A stretch of 64,000 bases of DNA from Gammaproteobacteria bacterium (GTDB taxonomy: Bacteria > Pseudomonadota > Gammaproteobacteria > Porifericomitales > Porifericomitaceae), in assembly GCA_014238615.1 (NCBI GenBank), contig JABAAT010000065.1, positions 26,316 through 90,315 of the forward strand. The letters run 5' to 3'. Numbering within the stretch: the stretch's first letter is position 1; each line of letters begins with the position of its first letter. A program made the position numbers and the translations under genes. The notes beneath the pieces were generated by a model. The model was not told the origin of the DNA, searched no databases, and saw only the letters and a list, made by a program, of their open reading frames with translations. Of the stretch, positions 19,484-28,563 are shown one piece after another.

Positions 19484-20230
19484 ATGGGGTTCCTGGACCA
19501 TCTTGATGAATTGCGGCGGCGCCTGCTGCGCTCCCTGGCCTGCCTGCTGCTGGTCTTCCTGGGGCTATCCTGGTTCGCGCGCGACCTGTTCGCACTGTTC
19601 GCCGGGCCCATGATAGAGCGCATGCCGGGCCAGGCCACCATGCTGGCCATCGACGTGACAGCGCCCTTCCTGGTTCCCCTGAAGCTTTGCCTGCTCCTGG
19701 CCGTGTTTCTTTGCATGCCCTACCTGCTCCACCAGCTTTGGGCTTTCGTGGCTCCCGGTCTTTACCGGGGTGAACGCCGCCTGGCGCTGCCGCTGCTGTT
19801 CTCCAGCCTGCTGCTGTTTTACCTGGGCAGCGCCTTTGCCTACTGGGTGGTGTTGCCGTTGTTGTTCCTGTTCATCGCATCCATGACGCCCGAGGGCGTC
19901 CAGATGATGACTGACATCAACCGCTATTTCGGCTTCTCCATCAAGATGTTCCTGGCCTTCGGCATCGCCTTCGAGACCCCGGTGCTGATTGTCCTGCTGG
20001 TGCGCACCGGCGCGGTGGAAGTGGAACAGCTGGCGGCCAAACGCGCCTACGTGTTCGTGGGCTGCTTCATCGTCGGCATGCTGCTGACTCCTCCGGACGT
20101 CATCTCGCAGTGCCTGCTGGCGATCCCCGTCTGGCTTCTCTATGAGCTGGGCCTGTGCATCAGTCGCCGGATGCGGAAACCGCCCCGGACCTCCGACGAC
20201 GACCTCGGGCTTGAGTCCGGGCCTCCCTAG
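19484..20230 (+). CDS. tatC: Sec-independent protein translocase subunit TatC
   Basis: TatC is the membrane receptor for twin-arginine signal peptides. The 248-residue protein starts MGFLDHLDELRRRLLR. It contains the conserved Glu of the first cytoplasmic loop in LYRGERRLALPLL, the P-region MTPEGVQMMTDI, and GMLLTPPDVISQ, with six predicted membrane segments. Upstream in-frame starts exist (to 19379), but they would overlap tatA and add a basic, non-conserved leader. It lies 46 bases after tatA. There is room for no tatB, which is unusual for a gammaproteobacterium. Confidence 0.96.
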   Translation: MGFLDHLDELRRRLLRSLACLLLVFLGLSWFARDLFALFAGPMIERMPGQATMLAIDVTAPFLVPLKLCLLLAVFLCMPYLLHQLWAFVAPGLYRGERRLALPLLFSSLLLFYLGSAFAYWVVLPLLFLFIASMTPEGVQMMTDINRYFGFSIKMFLAFGIAFETPVLIVLLVRTGAVEVEQLAAKRAYVFVGCFIVGMLLTPPDVISQCLLAIPVWLLYELGLCISRRMRKPPRTSDDDLGLESGPP

Positions 20231-20264
20231 GTACGGCGTCGTATCAACAAGACGACGGCAGCCC

Positions 20265-21482
20265 ATGCATAGACGTTCCTTTCTCAAGGCGGCTGCCACG
20301 ACCTGCCTGGGCGGCCTGCTGCCCGGCTGCGGCGTTTTCAACCCCTGTGAGCCGCCGCGGGATTTCGATGAGGAGGAACAAGAACTGTTCGGGGAGGCCC
20401 TGGACGGCATCCATCCCAGCCGCCTGTGGGATACGCACGTGCATCTCATCGGCAGGGGCGACAGCCACAGCGGCATTTGGGTCAATCCACGCTTTCGGAA
20501 GTTCCGGCACCTGGGCTGGAACACCCGTTACAAGTTCTACCTGGACGCCGCCTGCCTGGATGAAGACGAGGACGAGATCGACACGGGCTACGTCAGGCAA
20601 CTGCTGAATCTGCATCTCCAGATGCCGAAACGCGGCAAGCTCATGCTGCTGGCTTTTGACTACTACCATGGGGAAGAAGGAAAACGCGACCTGGAACGCA
20701 GCACCCTGCATGTCCCCAACGCGTACGCCGCGCGGCTCGCCGCCCGTTATCCACGGGAATTTGAGTGGGCCGCCTCGATCCACCCTTACCGGGAAGACTG
20801 CCTGGAGGCCCTGGAACAAGCGGCGGCGCACGACGCCCGCGCCGTCAAGTGGCTGCCGCAGGCCATGGGCATGGATCCGGCATCACCCCTGTGTGACCGC
20901 TTCTACGAGCGCGTCGCGGCGCTGGGCCTGCCGCTGCTGGTGCACGTCGGCCGGGAACATGCGATGCCGGTGCCCGACCAATCGCTGGGCAACCCCCTGC
21001 GCCTGCGGCGCGCCCTGGAACACGGCGTGCGGGTCATTGCCGCGCACTGCGGACGGGAAGCAGACGGCGTGGACTTGGATCGCGGCCCGCACGGCCCGCG
21101 CCGCGACAATTTTGAACTGTTCAGCCGCCTCATGGAAAACCCCGATTACGAACGACTCCTGCTGGGCGACGTTTCCGCCGTCTTTCTTACCATCCACGAC
21201 AACGCGCCCGCACGGGCGATTCTTGAGCGCACCGAATGGCACCCGCGCCTGCTGTACGGTTCCGACTACCCTTTGCCCGCCATCCGGCCCCTCATCGACA
21301 CTGACCGTTTCGTTGGACTCGGCATGCTCAAAAAAACAGGGGCAAAGGCCCTGGAACGGGTGCGCCGCTACAACCCGATGCTGTACCACCTGCTGCTGCT
21401 CCGCCTGCTGCGCTACAACGGCAAGAGCCTCCGCCCCGAGGTGTTCCATACCCGCGACCACCTGCTCCCCCAGGCAGCCTGA
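20265..21482 (+). CDS. Tat-type lipoprotein of the amidohydrolase superfamily
   Basis: A 405-residue protein beginning MHRRSFLKAAATTCLGGLLPGCG: an RRSFLK twin-arginine motif followed by a lipobox (LPGC), so export by Tat and lipid anchoring are both predicted. The mature part is a metal-dependent TIM-barrel hydrolase: WDTHVHLIG (first two His ligands), AVKWLP (possible ligand Lys), LVHVG, VIAAHCGRE, and YGSDYPLP with the catalytic Asp. This resembles amidohydrolase_2 (COG2159) proteins; the substrate is unknown. It starts 34 bases after tatC, so it looks like the last gene of the his-tat unit and a likely native substrate of the adjacent translocase. Confidence 0.85.
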   Translation: MHRRSFLKAAATTCLGGLLPGCGVFNPCEPPRDFDEEEQELFGEALDGIHPSRLWDTHVHLIGRGDSHSGIWVNPRFRKFRHLGWNTRYKFYLDAACLDEDEDEIDTGYVRQLLNLHLQMPKRGKLMLLAFDYYHGEEGKRDLERSTLHVPNAYAARLAARYPREFEWAASIHPYREDCLEALEQAAAHDARAVKWLPQAMGMDPASPLCDRFYERVAALGLPLLVHVGREHAMPVPDQSLGNPLRLRRALEHGVRVIAAHCGREADGVDLDRGPHGPRRDNFELFSRLMENPDYERLLLGDVSAVFLTIHDNAPARAILERTEWHPRLLYGSDYPLPAIRPLIDTDRFVGLGMLKKTGAKALERVRRYNPMLYHLLLLRLLRYNGKSLRPEVFHTRDHLLPQAA

Positions 21483-21587
21483 GGAGGAAGCTCCGGGGGG
21501 TCATCCAGGCGGGCGGCGCACCGGCCTCACCTCCTGAAGCGGCTTCCGGAAAAGACGACAGCGCCGCGGGCGGCCGAGCCGGCGACC

Positions 21588-22013
21588 CTAGGATTGTTCC
21601 CAGGGCAGATTGTGGAAACGCCAGCCGTTCAAAGTATTACGATGCCGCCGTTCATCCAACTGCCCTTCAAACCCCTCGCTGATATTGCTGACATCCTGAA
21701 ACCCGGCACGGAGCAACGCCAGGCCCGCATTGCGGGAACGCGTCCCGCTGCGGCACAGCATCAGCACCGGGCGCTGTTCCAGGGGCACCGCGCCGTCACG
21801 CCCTTCCAGGGCCGCGCGCACCCTGGCCGGGAACTCCAGGTCCTCCCGCCATTCGGGAAACTCCTGCCACGGTACATGTACCGCTTCCACCGGATGCCCC
21901 ACGTAGTGATATTCCATGGCGGTGCGCACATCCACGAGAACCGCCTCCAGCTGCTTTTGCAACGACTCCCAGGCCTCCACCGGATGAATTTCTTTCACTC
22001 CTTTCACACTCAT
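21588..22013 (-). CDS. Rhodanese-like single-domain protein
   Basis: A 141-residue single rhodanese domain with VLVDVRTAMEY, the active-site loop CRSGTRS (Cys87) and a conserved tail WRFHNLPWEQS. Members transfer sulfane sulfur to thiols; the physiological acceptor is unknown. The ATG at 22013 is preceded by AGGAG; a longer frame to 22064 lacks a ribosome site. It stands divergent from gcvH. Confidence 0.9.
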   Translation of the reverse strand: MSVKGVKEIHPVEAWESLQKQLEAVLVDVRTAMEYHYVGHPVEAVHVPWQEFPEWREDLEFPARVRAALEGRDGAVPLEQRPVLMLCRSGTRSRNAGLALLRAGFQDVSNISEGFEGQLDERRHRNTLNGWRFHNLPWEQS

Positions 22014-22170
22014 GTTGTATACTCCTGCGACGGATGCCTGAAAACCAGCAAAACAACCGGCCACACACCCGGATTATAGAGCAATTGCACGAACCTACGG
22101 TGGATCAACAGCGCACCCGCCAGGAGCGTGCAGCCCCGGGGCCCCTCGTACGGCGCGGCGGCCTGTTCTA

Positions 22171-22560
22171 ATGAACGACTTCCCCAGGGACCTGTTCTAT
22201 GACCCCGGCCATACCTGGGTCAACACCCTGGACGACGGCACCGTGCGCATCGGCCTCACAGACCACGCCCAGGAGGAACTGGGAGACATCGTCTTCGTTG
22301 AACTCCCCACCCCCCACAGCCGTTTTGCGCGGGACCAGGAATGCGGCGTGATCGAATCGGTCAAGTCCACCTCCGATCTGCGCTGCCCGCTGAGCGGCGA
22401 GGTCGTGACCGTGAACCAGGACCTGGAAGAAAACCCCGCATGGGTCAACAGTGCACCTTACGACAACGGCTGGTTATTCCAGCTACGCCCGGACGACACG
22501 GCGGAACTGGAACAACTACTGGACGAATCCAGTTACAGGCGCCTGATCCAGGGCGACTGA
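22171..22560 (+). CDS. gcvH: Glycine cleavage system H protein
   Basis: H protein carries the aminomethyl group on a lipoyl-lysine between the P, T and L proteins of glycine cleavage. In methylotrophs this connects glycine, serine and C1 folate pools. The 129-residue protein has HTWV, the lipoylation segment GVIESVKSTSDL with Lys65, and NENP-like ENPAWVN. No gcvT, gcvP or lipoate ligase gene is nearby, and no glycine riboswitch is visible upstream. A lipoate-binding protein of a sulfur-oxidation (sHdr) type is a less likely alternative. The stop codon lies in a 14-bp tandem duplication, which places a second TGA just downstream. Confidence 0.9.
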   Translation: MNDFPRDLFYDPGHTWVNTLDDGTVRIGLTDHAQEELGDIVFVELPTPHSRFARDQECGVIESVKSTSDLRCPLSGEVVTVNQDLEENPAWVNSAPYDNGWLFQLRPDDTAELEQLLDESSYRRLIQGD

Positions 22561-22574
22561 TTCAGGGCGACTGA
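22549..22574. repeat. 14-bp tandem duplication across the gcvH stop codon
   Basis: CAGGGCGACTGATT is followed by CAGGGCGACTGA, duplicating the last codons and TGA stop of gcvH. Confidence 0.95.
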
Positions 22575-22599
22575 ACACACTTTTAAGGAGGAACTTCTT

Positions 22600-23097
22600 A
22601 TGGCCAGGATCACCCTGCACGACACTCCCTGCCGCACCTGCGGCGAACTCCCACCGGTGGGCGCCAAGGCCCCCGACTTTCTCCTGACCGACGCGGAACT
22701 CAAGGATCTGGGCCTGGCCGACTTCCAGGGTAAACGCAAGCTTATCAGCTGCATACCCAGCGTGGACACCCCGGTCTGCGCGCTGTCCACGCGCAAGTTC
22801 AACGAGAAAGCCGAACAGGAAAACGATGTGGTGTTCCTGACCGTCTCCGCCGATCTGCCCTTCGCCCTGAAGCGCTTCTGCGCGTCCGAGCAAACACAGA
22901 AGGTCAAGGCGCTTTCCATGATGCGCAACCGCCGCTTCGCCGAGGACTATGGGCTGCTGATCGAAGACGGCCCCCTGGCCGGACTCTGCGCCCGCGCGGT
23001 GCTCGTGCTGGACGAGGAGGACCGCGTCGTCTATCGTCAACTGGTCACCGAGGTCACGGACGAACCCGACTACGAAGCGGCTCTCCGTGCCCTATGA
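22600..23097 (+). CDS. tpx: Thiol peroxidase (atypical 2-Cys peroxiredoxin)
   Basis: Tpx reduces hydroperoxides using thioredoxin. The 165-residue protein has the peroxidatic cysteine in SVDTPVCALSTRKFN, the resolving cysteine in LKRFCASEQ, and APDFLLTD near the N-terminus. A strong ribosome site (AAGGAGG) precedes the ATG. It follows gcvH by 39 bases and may be co-transcribed. Some Tpx proteins are periplasmic, but no signal peptide is seen here. Confidence 0.95.
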   Translation: MARITLHDTPCRTCGELPPVGAKAPDFLLTDAELKDLGLADFQGKRKLISCIPSVDTPVCALSTRKFNEKAEQENDVVFLTVSADLPFALKRFCASEQTQKVKALSMMRNRRFAEDYGLLIEDGPLAGLCARAVLVLDEEDRVVYRQLVTEVTDEPDYEAALRAL

Positions 23098-23199
23098 AGG
23101 TTGACACCAGTTGGATGAGGCCGGAACGCCCGCCGGCCGCGTTTTAAGGAGCCGGTCGTCACCTCCACGCATGGTTCGGCGGCTTCGGATGAAAGCGTT

Positions 23200-23811
23200 A
23201 TGAGCATCCCCGATATCAGTGGCGTGGTCTTGGCCGGGGGACGGGGGCGGCGCCTGGGCGGTATGGACAAGGGATTGCGGCTCCTGGCGAACCGACCGCT
23301 GGTGGAATACGTATTGGAGGCCCTGGGGGGGCAGGTACGGGAACTTCTTATCAACGCGAACCGCAACGTGGAACGCTACGGGCGCTATGGTTACCAGGTG
23401 ATTCCGGATCACCCGCCGGGCTTCGAGGGACCACTGGCGGGCATGGCCGCGGCCCTGGAGGCGGCCGCCCACCCGTGGGTGCTGTGCGCGCCCTGCGACT
23501 GTCCGAGGCCGCCCCCCGACCTGGCCATTCGCATGCAGCGGAGGCTGCACGCGGAGCAGGCCCGTATCTGCACCGCCTGGGACGGGACCCGCGTGCACCC
23601 GGTGTTCGCCCTGCTGGACCGGGAGCTGTTGCCTTCGCTGCAGGCCTACCTGGCCGCCGGGGGCCGCAAGATCGACACCTGGTTTGCCGAACACCCCCTG
23701 GCGCGGGAGGATTTTTCGGATCATCCGGGGGCTTTTCGCAATCTCAACACACCGGGGGAACTCCTCATCATGGAGCGGGAGTTGTGTGCCGGAACGGCGG
23801 CCGTCTCGTGA
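23200..23811 (+). CDS. mobA: Molybdenum cofactor guanylyltransferase
   Basis: MobA links GMP to molybdopterin to form the guanine dinucleotide cofactor used by DMSO-reductase-family enzymes such as formate dehydrogenases and nitrate reductases. Visible motifs are the nucleotide-binding VLAGGRGRRLGGMDKG, then GPLAGMAAALEAA, CAPCDCPRPP and the terminal NLNTPGEL. The 203-residue length is normal. The TGA stop overlaps the GTG start of moeA. Confidence 0.94.
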   Translation: MSIPDISGVVLAGGRGRRLGGMDKGLRLLANRPLVEYVLEALGGQVRELLINANRNVERYGRYGYQVIPDHPPGFEGPLAGMAAALEAAAHPWVLCAPCDCPRPPPDLAIRMQRRLHAEQARICTAWDGTRVHPVFALLDRELLPSLQAYLAAGGRKIDTWFAEHPLAREDFSDHPGAFRNLNTPGELLIMERELCAGTAAVS

Positions 23812-25079
23812 CGAAACCACCCAATCCTTCCACGGACTGCAGCACTGACTTTGAGCCGGACTCCCTGTCCGTGACGGAGGCGCGGCGGTGCATCCTGGGC
23901 GACGTCAGGGCGCTGACAGAGACGGAGCGCGTAGCGTTACCGACCGCCCTGGGCCGGGTGACAGCGGTGGATGTGCGCGCCGGTCTGGATGTGCCCTCCG
24001 CCACGAACGCGGCGGTGGACGGCTATGCATTGCGCGGCACCGAGCTGCCACAAGCGGGCTTCCACGAACTGCGCGTGGCCGGGACCGCCCGCGCCGGGCA
24101 TCCCTGGCGGGGAAGCCTGGGCGCCGGTGCCTGCGTGCGCATCATGACCGGTGCGGCGCTGCCGGAGGGCGCCGATACGGTGGTGATGCAGGAACACGTG
24201 GAAGGCACGGCGGACCAGGTGCGCCTGGCGGCGGGGGTGGCAACGCCCGGGGCGAATGTACGCCAGGCCGGGGAAGACATCCGCGCGGGCGGCATCGCGC
24301 TGAAGCGCGGGCGGCGTCTGCGGGCGGCGGACCTGGGCATCGCGGCCTCCGTGGGCGCGGCCGAATTGCTGGTGACACGCAAGCTGAAGGTCGCCTTCTT
24401 TTCCACCGGCGATGAGCTCTGCCCGGTGGATGGGGGAAAACCACCGGCCCCGGGCATGATCTACGACAGCAACCGCTACAGTCTGCACGGGCTGCTTGGA
24501 CGCGCCGATCTCGAGGTGCACGATTACGGCATCGTGTCCGACGATCGGGTGGCGCTGGAGAAGCTGTTAAGCAAGGCCGCCGCCACGGCGGACGTGGTGT
24601 TGGCCAGCGGCGGCGTTTCGGTGGGGGAGGCGGACCTGGTGCGCGAGACGCTCGCCAGCCTGGGAAACGTGCGTTTCTGGAAAGTGGCCATGAAGCCCGG
24701 ACGGCCCCTGGCCTTCGGCGCCGTGGGACGGGCCTGCTTTTTCGGGCTGCCGGGAAACCCGGTGTCGGTGCTGGTGACCTTTCACCAGTTTGTGCTGCCT
24801 GCGTTGCGGCGCATGGCCGGAGAGCGGGAAACCGAGCCCCTGCTGCTGCGGGTGCCCTGTGCGACACCCCTGCGGAAACGGCCGGGCCGGGTCGAGTACC
24901 AGCGCGGCGTCCTGTGCCGCACCCCGGAGGGCGTCCTGACGGTGACCGGAACCGGCGCGCAGGGCTCCGGGATACTGCGCTCCATGGGACTGGCCGACTG
25001 CTACATCGTGCTCCCCATGGAGCAGGGCGAAGTGCGTGCCGGCGAACTGGTGGAAGTCCAGTTGCTGGCGGAATTTTAG
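23808..25079 (+). CDS. moeA: Molybdopterin molybdenumtransferase
   Basis: MoeA inserts molybdate into adenylated molybdopterin, releasing AMP. The 423-residue protein contains PSATNAAVDGYAL, the GAALPEGADTVVMQE segment, FSTGDEL, the MoCF-fold GGVSVGEADLV, MKPGRPLAFG and GLPGNPVSVLVTF. The GTG start at 23808 (GTGA overlap with mobA) fits family starts; the frame stays open much further upstream inside mobA but is not coding there. The 3' end overlaps the convergent cyclo-ligase gene by four bases. Confidence 0.96.
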   Translation: MTKPPNPSTDCSTDFEPDSLSVTEARRCILGDVRALTETERVALPTALGRVTAVDVRAGLDVPSATNAAVDGYALRGTELPQAGFHELRVAGTARAGHPWRGSLGAGACVRIMTGAALPEGADTVVMQEHVEGTADQVRLAAGVATPGANVRQAGEDIRAGGIALKRGRRLRAADLGIAASVGAAELLVTRKLKVAFFSTGDELCPVDGGKPPAPGMIYDSNRYSLHGLLGRADLEVHDYGIVSDDRVALEKLLSKAAATADVVLASGGVSVGEADLVRETLASLGNVRFWKVAMKPGRPLAFGAVGRACFFGLPGNPVSVLVTFHQFVLPALRRMAGERETEPLLLRVPCATPLRKRPGRVEYQRGVLCRTPEGVLTVTGTGAQGSGILRSMGLADCYIVLPMEQGEVRAGELVEVQLLAEF

Positions 25080-25666
25080 GGGGTGCCCGGGAAAGGCGCG
25101 CCGGTACGGATGGCGCGCTCCTCGGTGACAATCCAGTGCACCGGCAGGTCGTGTTCCCGGGCGGGCAGCTCCTTGCACAACTGCACCTCGAAGGCAAGCG
25201 CCACGCGCGGGTGTTCCGGGTGGTGCGCGAACCAGCGGTCGTAATAACCGCGGCCGTACCCGAGGCGCGTGCCGGCCGCGCTGAAACCCAGTCCCGGTGT
25301 GATGCTGAGCTCAATCGTCTCATCGAATTCCGGTCCCGAAGCGGGCTCCTGGATGCCGTACCGGTTGGGTTGCAGCTGCGCCAGGGAGTCGATCTTCCGG
25401 GCCAACATACCGTGCTCCCGGATCAGCGGCACACAAACGCTTCTGCCTTCCCGCAGCCAGTCTTCCAGGAGCTCGTGGGTGCAGACCTCGGACCGGCAGG
25501 AAACGTAACAGAAAATACGGCGCGCGGCGACGACCTGGGGCAGCAGCCGCAGCCTGTTCTGGATGGCCGCCGCGTGGCGCGCACGGAGCGACTCCGGCAG
25601 GTTCCGCCGAACGCGCAACTGGCGCCGACGCCATGCGCTCTTGTCATGTGCCGTCATATCGGTCAT
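25076..25666 (-). CDS. 5-formyltetrahydrofolate cyclo-ligase
   Basis: Converts 5-formyl-THF to 5,10-methenyl-THF with ATP, returning folate to the active C1 pool. The 196-residue protein has the phosphate-binding segment GTRLGYGRGYYDRWF, PGLGFSAAG, and an N-terminal basic stretch (RRRQLRVRRNLPES). It is convergent with moeA. Met4 is an alternative start. Proteins of this family are called ygfA, fau or mthfs. Confidence 0.94.
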   Translation of the reverse strand: MTDMTAHDKSAWRRRQLRVRRNLPESLRARHAAAIQNRLRLLPQVVAARRIFCYVSCRSEVCTHELLEDWLREGRSVCVPLIREHGMLARKIDSLAQLQPNRYGIQEPASGPEFDETIELSITPGLGFSAAGTRLGYGRGYYDRWFAHHPEHPRVALAFEVQLCKELPAREHDLPVHWIVTEERAIRTGAPFPGTP

Positions 25667-25877
25667 CCTATACTACCGTGTGGCGTGCGCCGCCAGGGTG
25701 GTGGGACGCGGCCCACTGAGCTTCCCCCGGTTGGATAACTGGGCTTCCCGGTTGATAAACGCCACGGCAGTGGAATGTGCGCCGCGCACTCCGCACAGGG
25801 CTTTCCATGGCCGGACCATTAACCCACGGGCCAAACCACAGGCAGGGCCGCAGGCCCTGGCAGATTCGGAGTGATGC

Positions 25878-26195
25878 ATGGTTAAAATTCGTCTGAGCCG
25901 GGGCGGCGTCAGGAAACGCCCCTTTTACCACATCGTGGCCGCCGACCACCGGAACAAGCGCGACGGCAGGTTCCTGGAGCAGCTTGGGTTTTTCAATCCA
26001 CTCGCCACCGGGGGCGAGCAGTCCCTGCGCATTAACCTGGAACGGACGCGCTACTGGACCGGGCACGGCGCCCAGGTGTCAGACCGCGTGACCAGGCTGA
26101 TCCGGCAATACGAGAAGCAAATCGTTCCTGCCGCGGAAACCGCCTCGACCGGGACGGTGCCGAACGAAACCGCCGCGGAGACCGCTGCGAGCTGA
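25878..26195 (+). CDS. rpsP: 30S ribosomal protein S16
   Basis: S16 is a 30S assembly protein of the body domain. The 105-residue product begins [20 protein letters not shown] and includes [10 protein letters not shown], with a Thr/Ala/Glu-rich tail after residue ~80. It is first in the rpsP-rimM-trmD-rplS operon. The usual upstream neighbour ffh is absent; the cyclo-ligase gene sits there instead. Confidence 0.97.
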   Translation: MVKIRLSRGGVRKRPFYHIVAADHRNKRDGRFLEQLGFFNPLATGGEQSLRINLERTRYWTGHGAQVSDRVTRLIRQYEKQIVPAAETASTGTVPNETAAETAAS

Positions 26196-26217
26196 GGCGC
26201 TGTCATATCCTGCGTGA

Positions 26218-26808
26218 ATGGCCTCCATGAATGACATGCGGGACTTCCTGGCAGTGGAGCGGGAAACCGCCCTGGACGCGGGCGGGCGCCTGAGCGCCGG
26301 GTGCTTTCTAGGCGCTTACGGGGTACGTGGCTGGGTACGGCTGCGCTCCTACACGCATCCGCCGGAGAACCTGTTGAGCTATCGGCCCTGGTGGCGGCGC
26401 ACCCCGGCCGACGCACCGCCGCTGGAGGTGCTGGAAGGGCGGCGTCACGGTATGCACCTGGTGGCGCGGGTCGCCGGGGTCGCCACGCGGGAAGCGGCCT
26501 CGGCCATGCGCGGCGTGGAACTGGTGGTGGAGCGCTCGTGCCTGCCGCCCCCGGAACCGGGCCGCTATTATTGGTGTGATCTGCTGGGGCTCGTGGTGTT
26601 GGACGACACCGGCCGCAACCTGGGCCACGTCACCGGCATCATGGGAACCGGTGCGCACGACGTGCTGCGCGTGCGGGGCGAGGAAGAGCACCTGGTGCCC
26701 ATGGTGCCCGGGGTGTTCGTGACCAGCGTGGACCTGGCGGGCGGCCGCATGCACGTGCGCACGGACGGACTGAACAGCTTACCGAACAACCTGGGGACGC
26801 CGGATTGA
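26218..26808 (+). CDS. rimM: Ribosome maturation factor RimM
   Basis: RimM binds S19 and assists 16S rRNA processing in the 30S head. The 196-residue protein has the N-terminal barrel ([17 protein letters not shown]) and the PRC barrel ([32 protein letters not shown]). It is followed by trmD through a TTGA overlap. Confidence 0.96.
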   Translation: MASMNDMRDFLAVERETALDAGGRLSAGCFLGAYGVRGWVRLRSYTHPPENLLSYRPWWRRTPADAPPLEVLEGRRHGMHLVARVAGVATREAASAMRGVELVVERSCLPPPEPGRYYWCDLLGLVVLDDTGRNLGHVTGIMGTGAHDVLRVRGEEEHLVPMVPGVFVTSVDLAGGRMHVRTDGLNSLPNNLGTPD

Positions 26809-27638
26809 CCACGGCGTCCGGCGCAGCGGTGCTGCGCATCGGGGTCGTGACGATTTTCCCCGACCTGTTCTCTGGACTCGCCCATTGGGGTATCATCGGC
26901 AGGGCGGTACGACATGGTCTGCTGGAGCTGAGCACCTGGGATCCACGCAACTATACTCAGGACCGGTACCGCAGCGTGGACGATCGCCCCTACGGAGGCG
27001 GCCCGGGCATGGTGCTGCGGGCGCCGCCCCTGGAACAGGCCTTACGGGCCGCGCGCCGCGCCCTTGGTGACACGCACGACAGCGCGGGCGAAAGCCCGCG
27101 CGCCCTGGGCATCTACCTGAGCCCGCAGGGCCGCCTGCTAAGCCAGGCAGGCGTGCGGGAGTTGTTGTCCCGGGCGCCCTTATTGCTGCTTTGCGGCCGC
27201 TACGAGGGTGTGGACGAGCGTTTTTTAACGCGGGAGATAGACGAAGAATGGTCCATCGGCGATTATGTTCTGAGCGGCGGGGAACCGGCCGCCATGGTGT
27301 TGATCGACGCCCTGGCCAGGCTCTGGCCCGGGGTGCTGGGGAATGCGGCTTCCCACCAGGAGGATTCCTTCGAAACCGGCCTGTTGGACTACCCGCACTA
27401 CACCCGGCCCGGAGAGTACCAGGGTCTGGGCGTGCCTCCCGTGCTGTTAAGCGGGGATCACGAACGCATCGAAACCTGGCGGTTGCGCCAGGCCCTGGGA
27501 CGCACCTGGCTGCGACGACCCGAGTTACTGAACGGATGGCGGCCGGACGCGCGGCGGCGCTTGCTGTTGCGTGAATTTATCGAAGAAACGCGGCAGGCGG
27601 ACCCCACGTCCGTCCGCCGCGAGCATGGAGAAAACTAA
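26805..27638 (+). CDS. trmD: tRNA (guanine-37-N1)-methyltransferase
   Basis: TrmD methylates G37 of tRNAs next to the anticodon using S-adenosylmethionine and prevents +1 frameshifting. The 277-residue SPOUT protein contains [56 protein letters not shown] and [14 protein letters not shown] start overlapping the rimM stop is the only one that includes the conserved N-terminus. It sits between rimM and rplS as usual. Confidence 0.96.
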   Translation: MTTASGAAVLRIGVVTIFPDLFSGLAHWGIIGRAVRHGLLELSTWDPRNYTQDRYRSVDDRPYGGGPGMVLRAPPLEQALRAARRALGDTHDSAGESPRALGIYLSPQGRLLSQAGVRELLSRAPLLLLCGRYEGVDERFLTREIDEEWSIGDYVLSGGEPAAMVLIDALARLWPGVLGNAASHQEDSFETGLLDYPHYTRPGEYQGLGVPPVLLSGDHERIETWRLRQALGRTWLRRPELLNGWRPDARRRLLLREFIEETRQADPTSVRREHGEN

Positions 27639-27644
27639 CGACTC

Positions 27645-28061
27645 ATGAGTAAACTGATACAAGAACTGGAGCGGGAACAACTGCGCGCCGAGGCGTTGCC
27701 GCAGTTTCGCGCCGGCGATACGGTGGAAGTGATGGTCCGGGTCAAGGAGGGACAGCGGGAACGTCTGCAACTCTTCCGGGGGGTGGTCATCGCGAAACGC
27801 AACCGCGGCCTCAACTCGGCCTTCACGGTGCGTAAGGTTTCCTACGGGGTAGGGGTGGAACGCGTGTTCCAGAGCCACAGTCCGACCCTGGCCTCCCTGA
27901 AGGTACTGCGCCGGGGGCGGGTGCGACGCGGCAAACTCTATTACCTGCGGGAGCTCAGCGGCCGAGCCAGCCGCATCCGGGAACGCATTATGCACGCTCC
28001 CACCCAGGCTTCCGACAAAACGGCGGCGGCGCATGCGGCGCCGGACAACAAGCAGACGTAA
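27645..28061 (+). CDS. rplS: 50S ribosomal protein L19
   Basis: L19 sits at the 30S-50S interface. The 138-residue protein has [38 protein letters not shown] stretches, [13 protein letters not shown] and [15 protein letters not shown]. The C-terminus is about 20 residues longer than usual (Ala/Lys-rich) and overlaps the start of the next gene by 29 bases. Confidence 0.97.
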   Translation: MSKLIQELEREQLRAEALPQFRAGDTVEVMVRVKEGQRERLQLFRGVVIAKRNRGLNSAFTVRKVSYGVGVERVFQSHSPTLASLKVLRRGRVRRGKLYYLRELSGRASRIRERIMHAPTQASDKTAAAHAAPDNKQT

Positions 28062-28563
28062 GGAAAATCAGGAAGCGCGCGCCGACTCCAGCACCCGGTG
28101 CAGAGTAGCGACGCCGCTCGGTGTGTTTGAACTGCATGCCGGCGAAGGCTACCTGAACGCTTTACGTTTCCTACCCGGCGTGGCGGCCGCTAAAACGCTC
28201 GGCTGCCCCGCCTGCGCCCCCGTCCGCGCCGCGCTCCGTGCTTATTTTCTCGATGCGCGCTCCTGGCCCGGGACCGCCCTGCCCCTGCGGCCGCGGGGCA
28301 CTCCTTTTCAGCGGAGGGTCTGGAAGCAGTTGCTGCGTATTCCCCCCGGTTGCGTACTCAGTTACGGCGACCTGGCCAGGCTTTTACGCAGCGCGCCGCG
28401 CGCCATGGGACAGGCCTGCAGGCGCAATCCGCTGAGCATCCTGGTACCCTGTCACCGCATCGTGGCAAGTCGCGGCCTGGGAGGATATCACGGCGGGAGC
28501 CGGGCGCCGGACCTGGAACGCAAACGCTGGCTGCTGCGCCACGAAGGAGTGTCTTCATTGTGA
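28033..28563 (+). CDS. ogt: Methylated-DNA--[protein]-cysteine S-methyltransferase
   Basis: Suicide enzyme that removes O6-alkyl groups from guanine. The product shows [33 protein letters not shown], the helix-turn-helix and arginine-finger region [20 protein letters not shown], and the alkyl acceptor in [11 protein letters not shown]. The true start is unsure because the 5' end overlaps rplS by 29 bases; a later start is possible. It is placed between rplS and xerD and coupled to xerD by a short overlap. Confidence 0.93.
   Translation: MRRRTTSRRKENQEARADSSTRCRVATPLGVFELHAGEGYLNALRFLPGVAAAKTLGCPACAPVRAALRAYFLDARSWPGTALPLRPRGTPFQRRVWKQLLRIPPGCVLSYGDLARLLRSAPRAMGQACRRNPLSILVPCHRIVASRGLGGYHGGSRAPDLERKRWLLRHEGVSSL

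Noticed and set aside
22065..22170. A glycine riboswitch upstream of gcvH
   Set aside because: The 106-base leader is too short and lacks the tandem aptamer consensus.
22013..23097. A prophage or transferred sulfur-oxidation island (rhodanese, lipoyl carrier, peroxidase)
   Set aside because: No hdr, sox or mobility genes are present, and base composition matches the neighbours.
24142..25323. A 393-residue minus-strand open frame across moeA and the cyclo-ligase gene
   Set aside because: Its translation is Arg/Pro/Ala-rich low complexity, typical of an antisense frame in GC-rich DNA.
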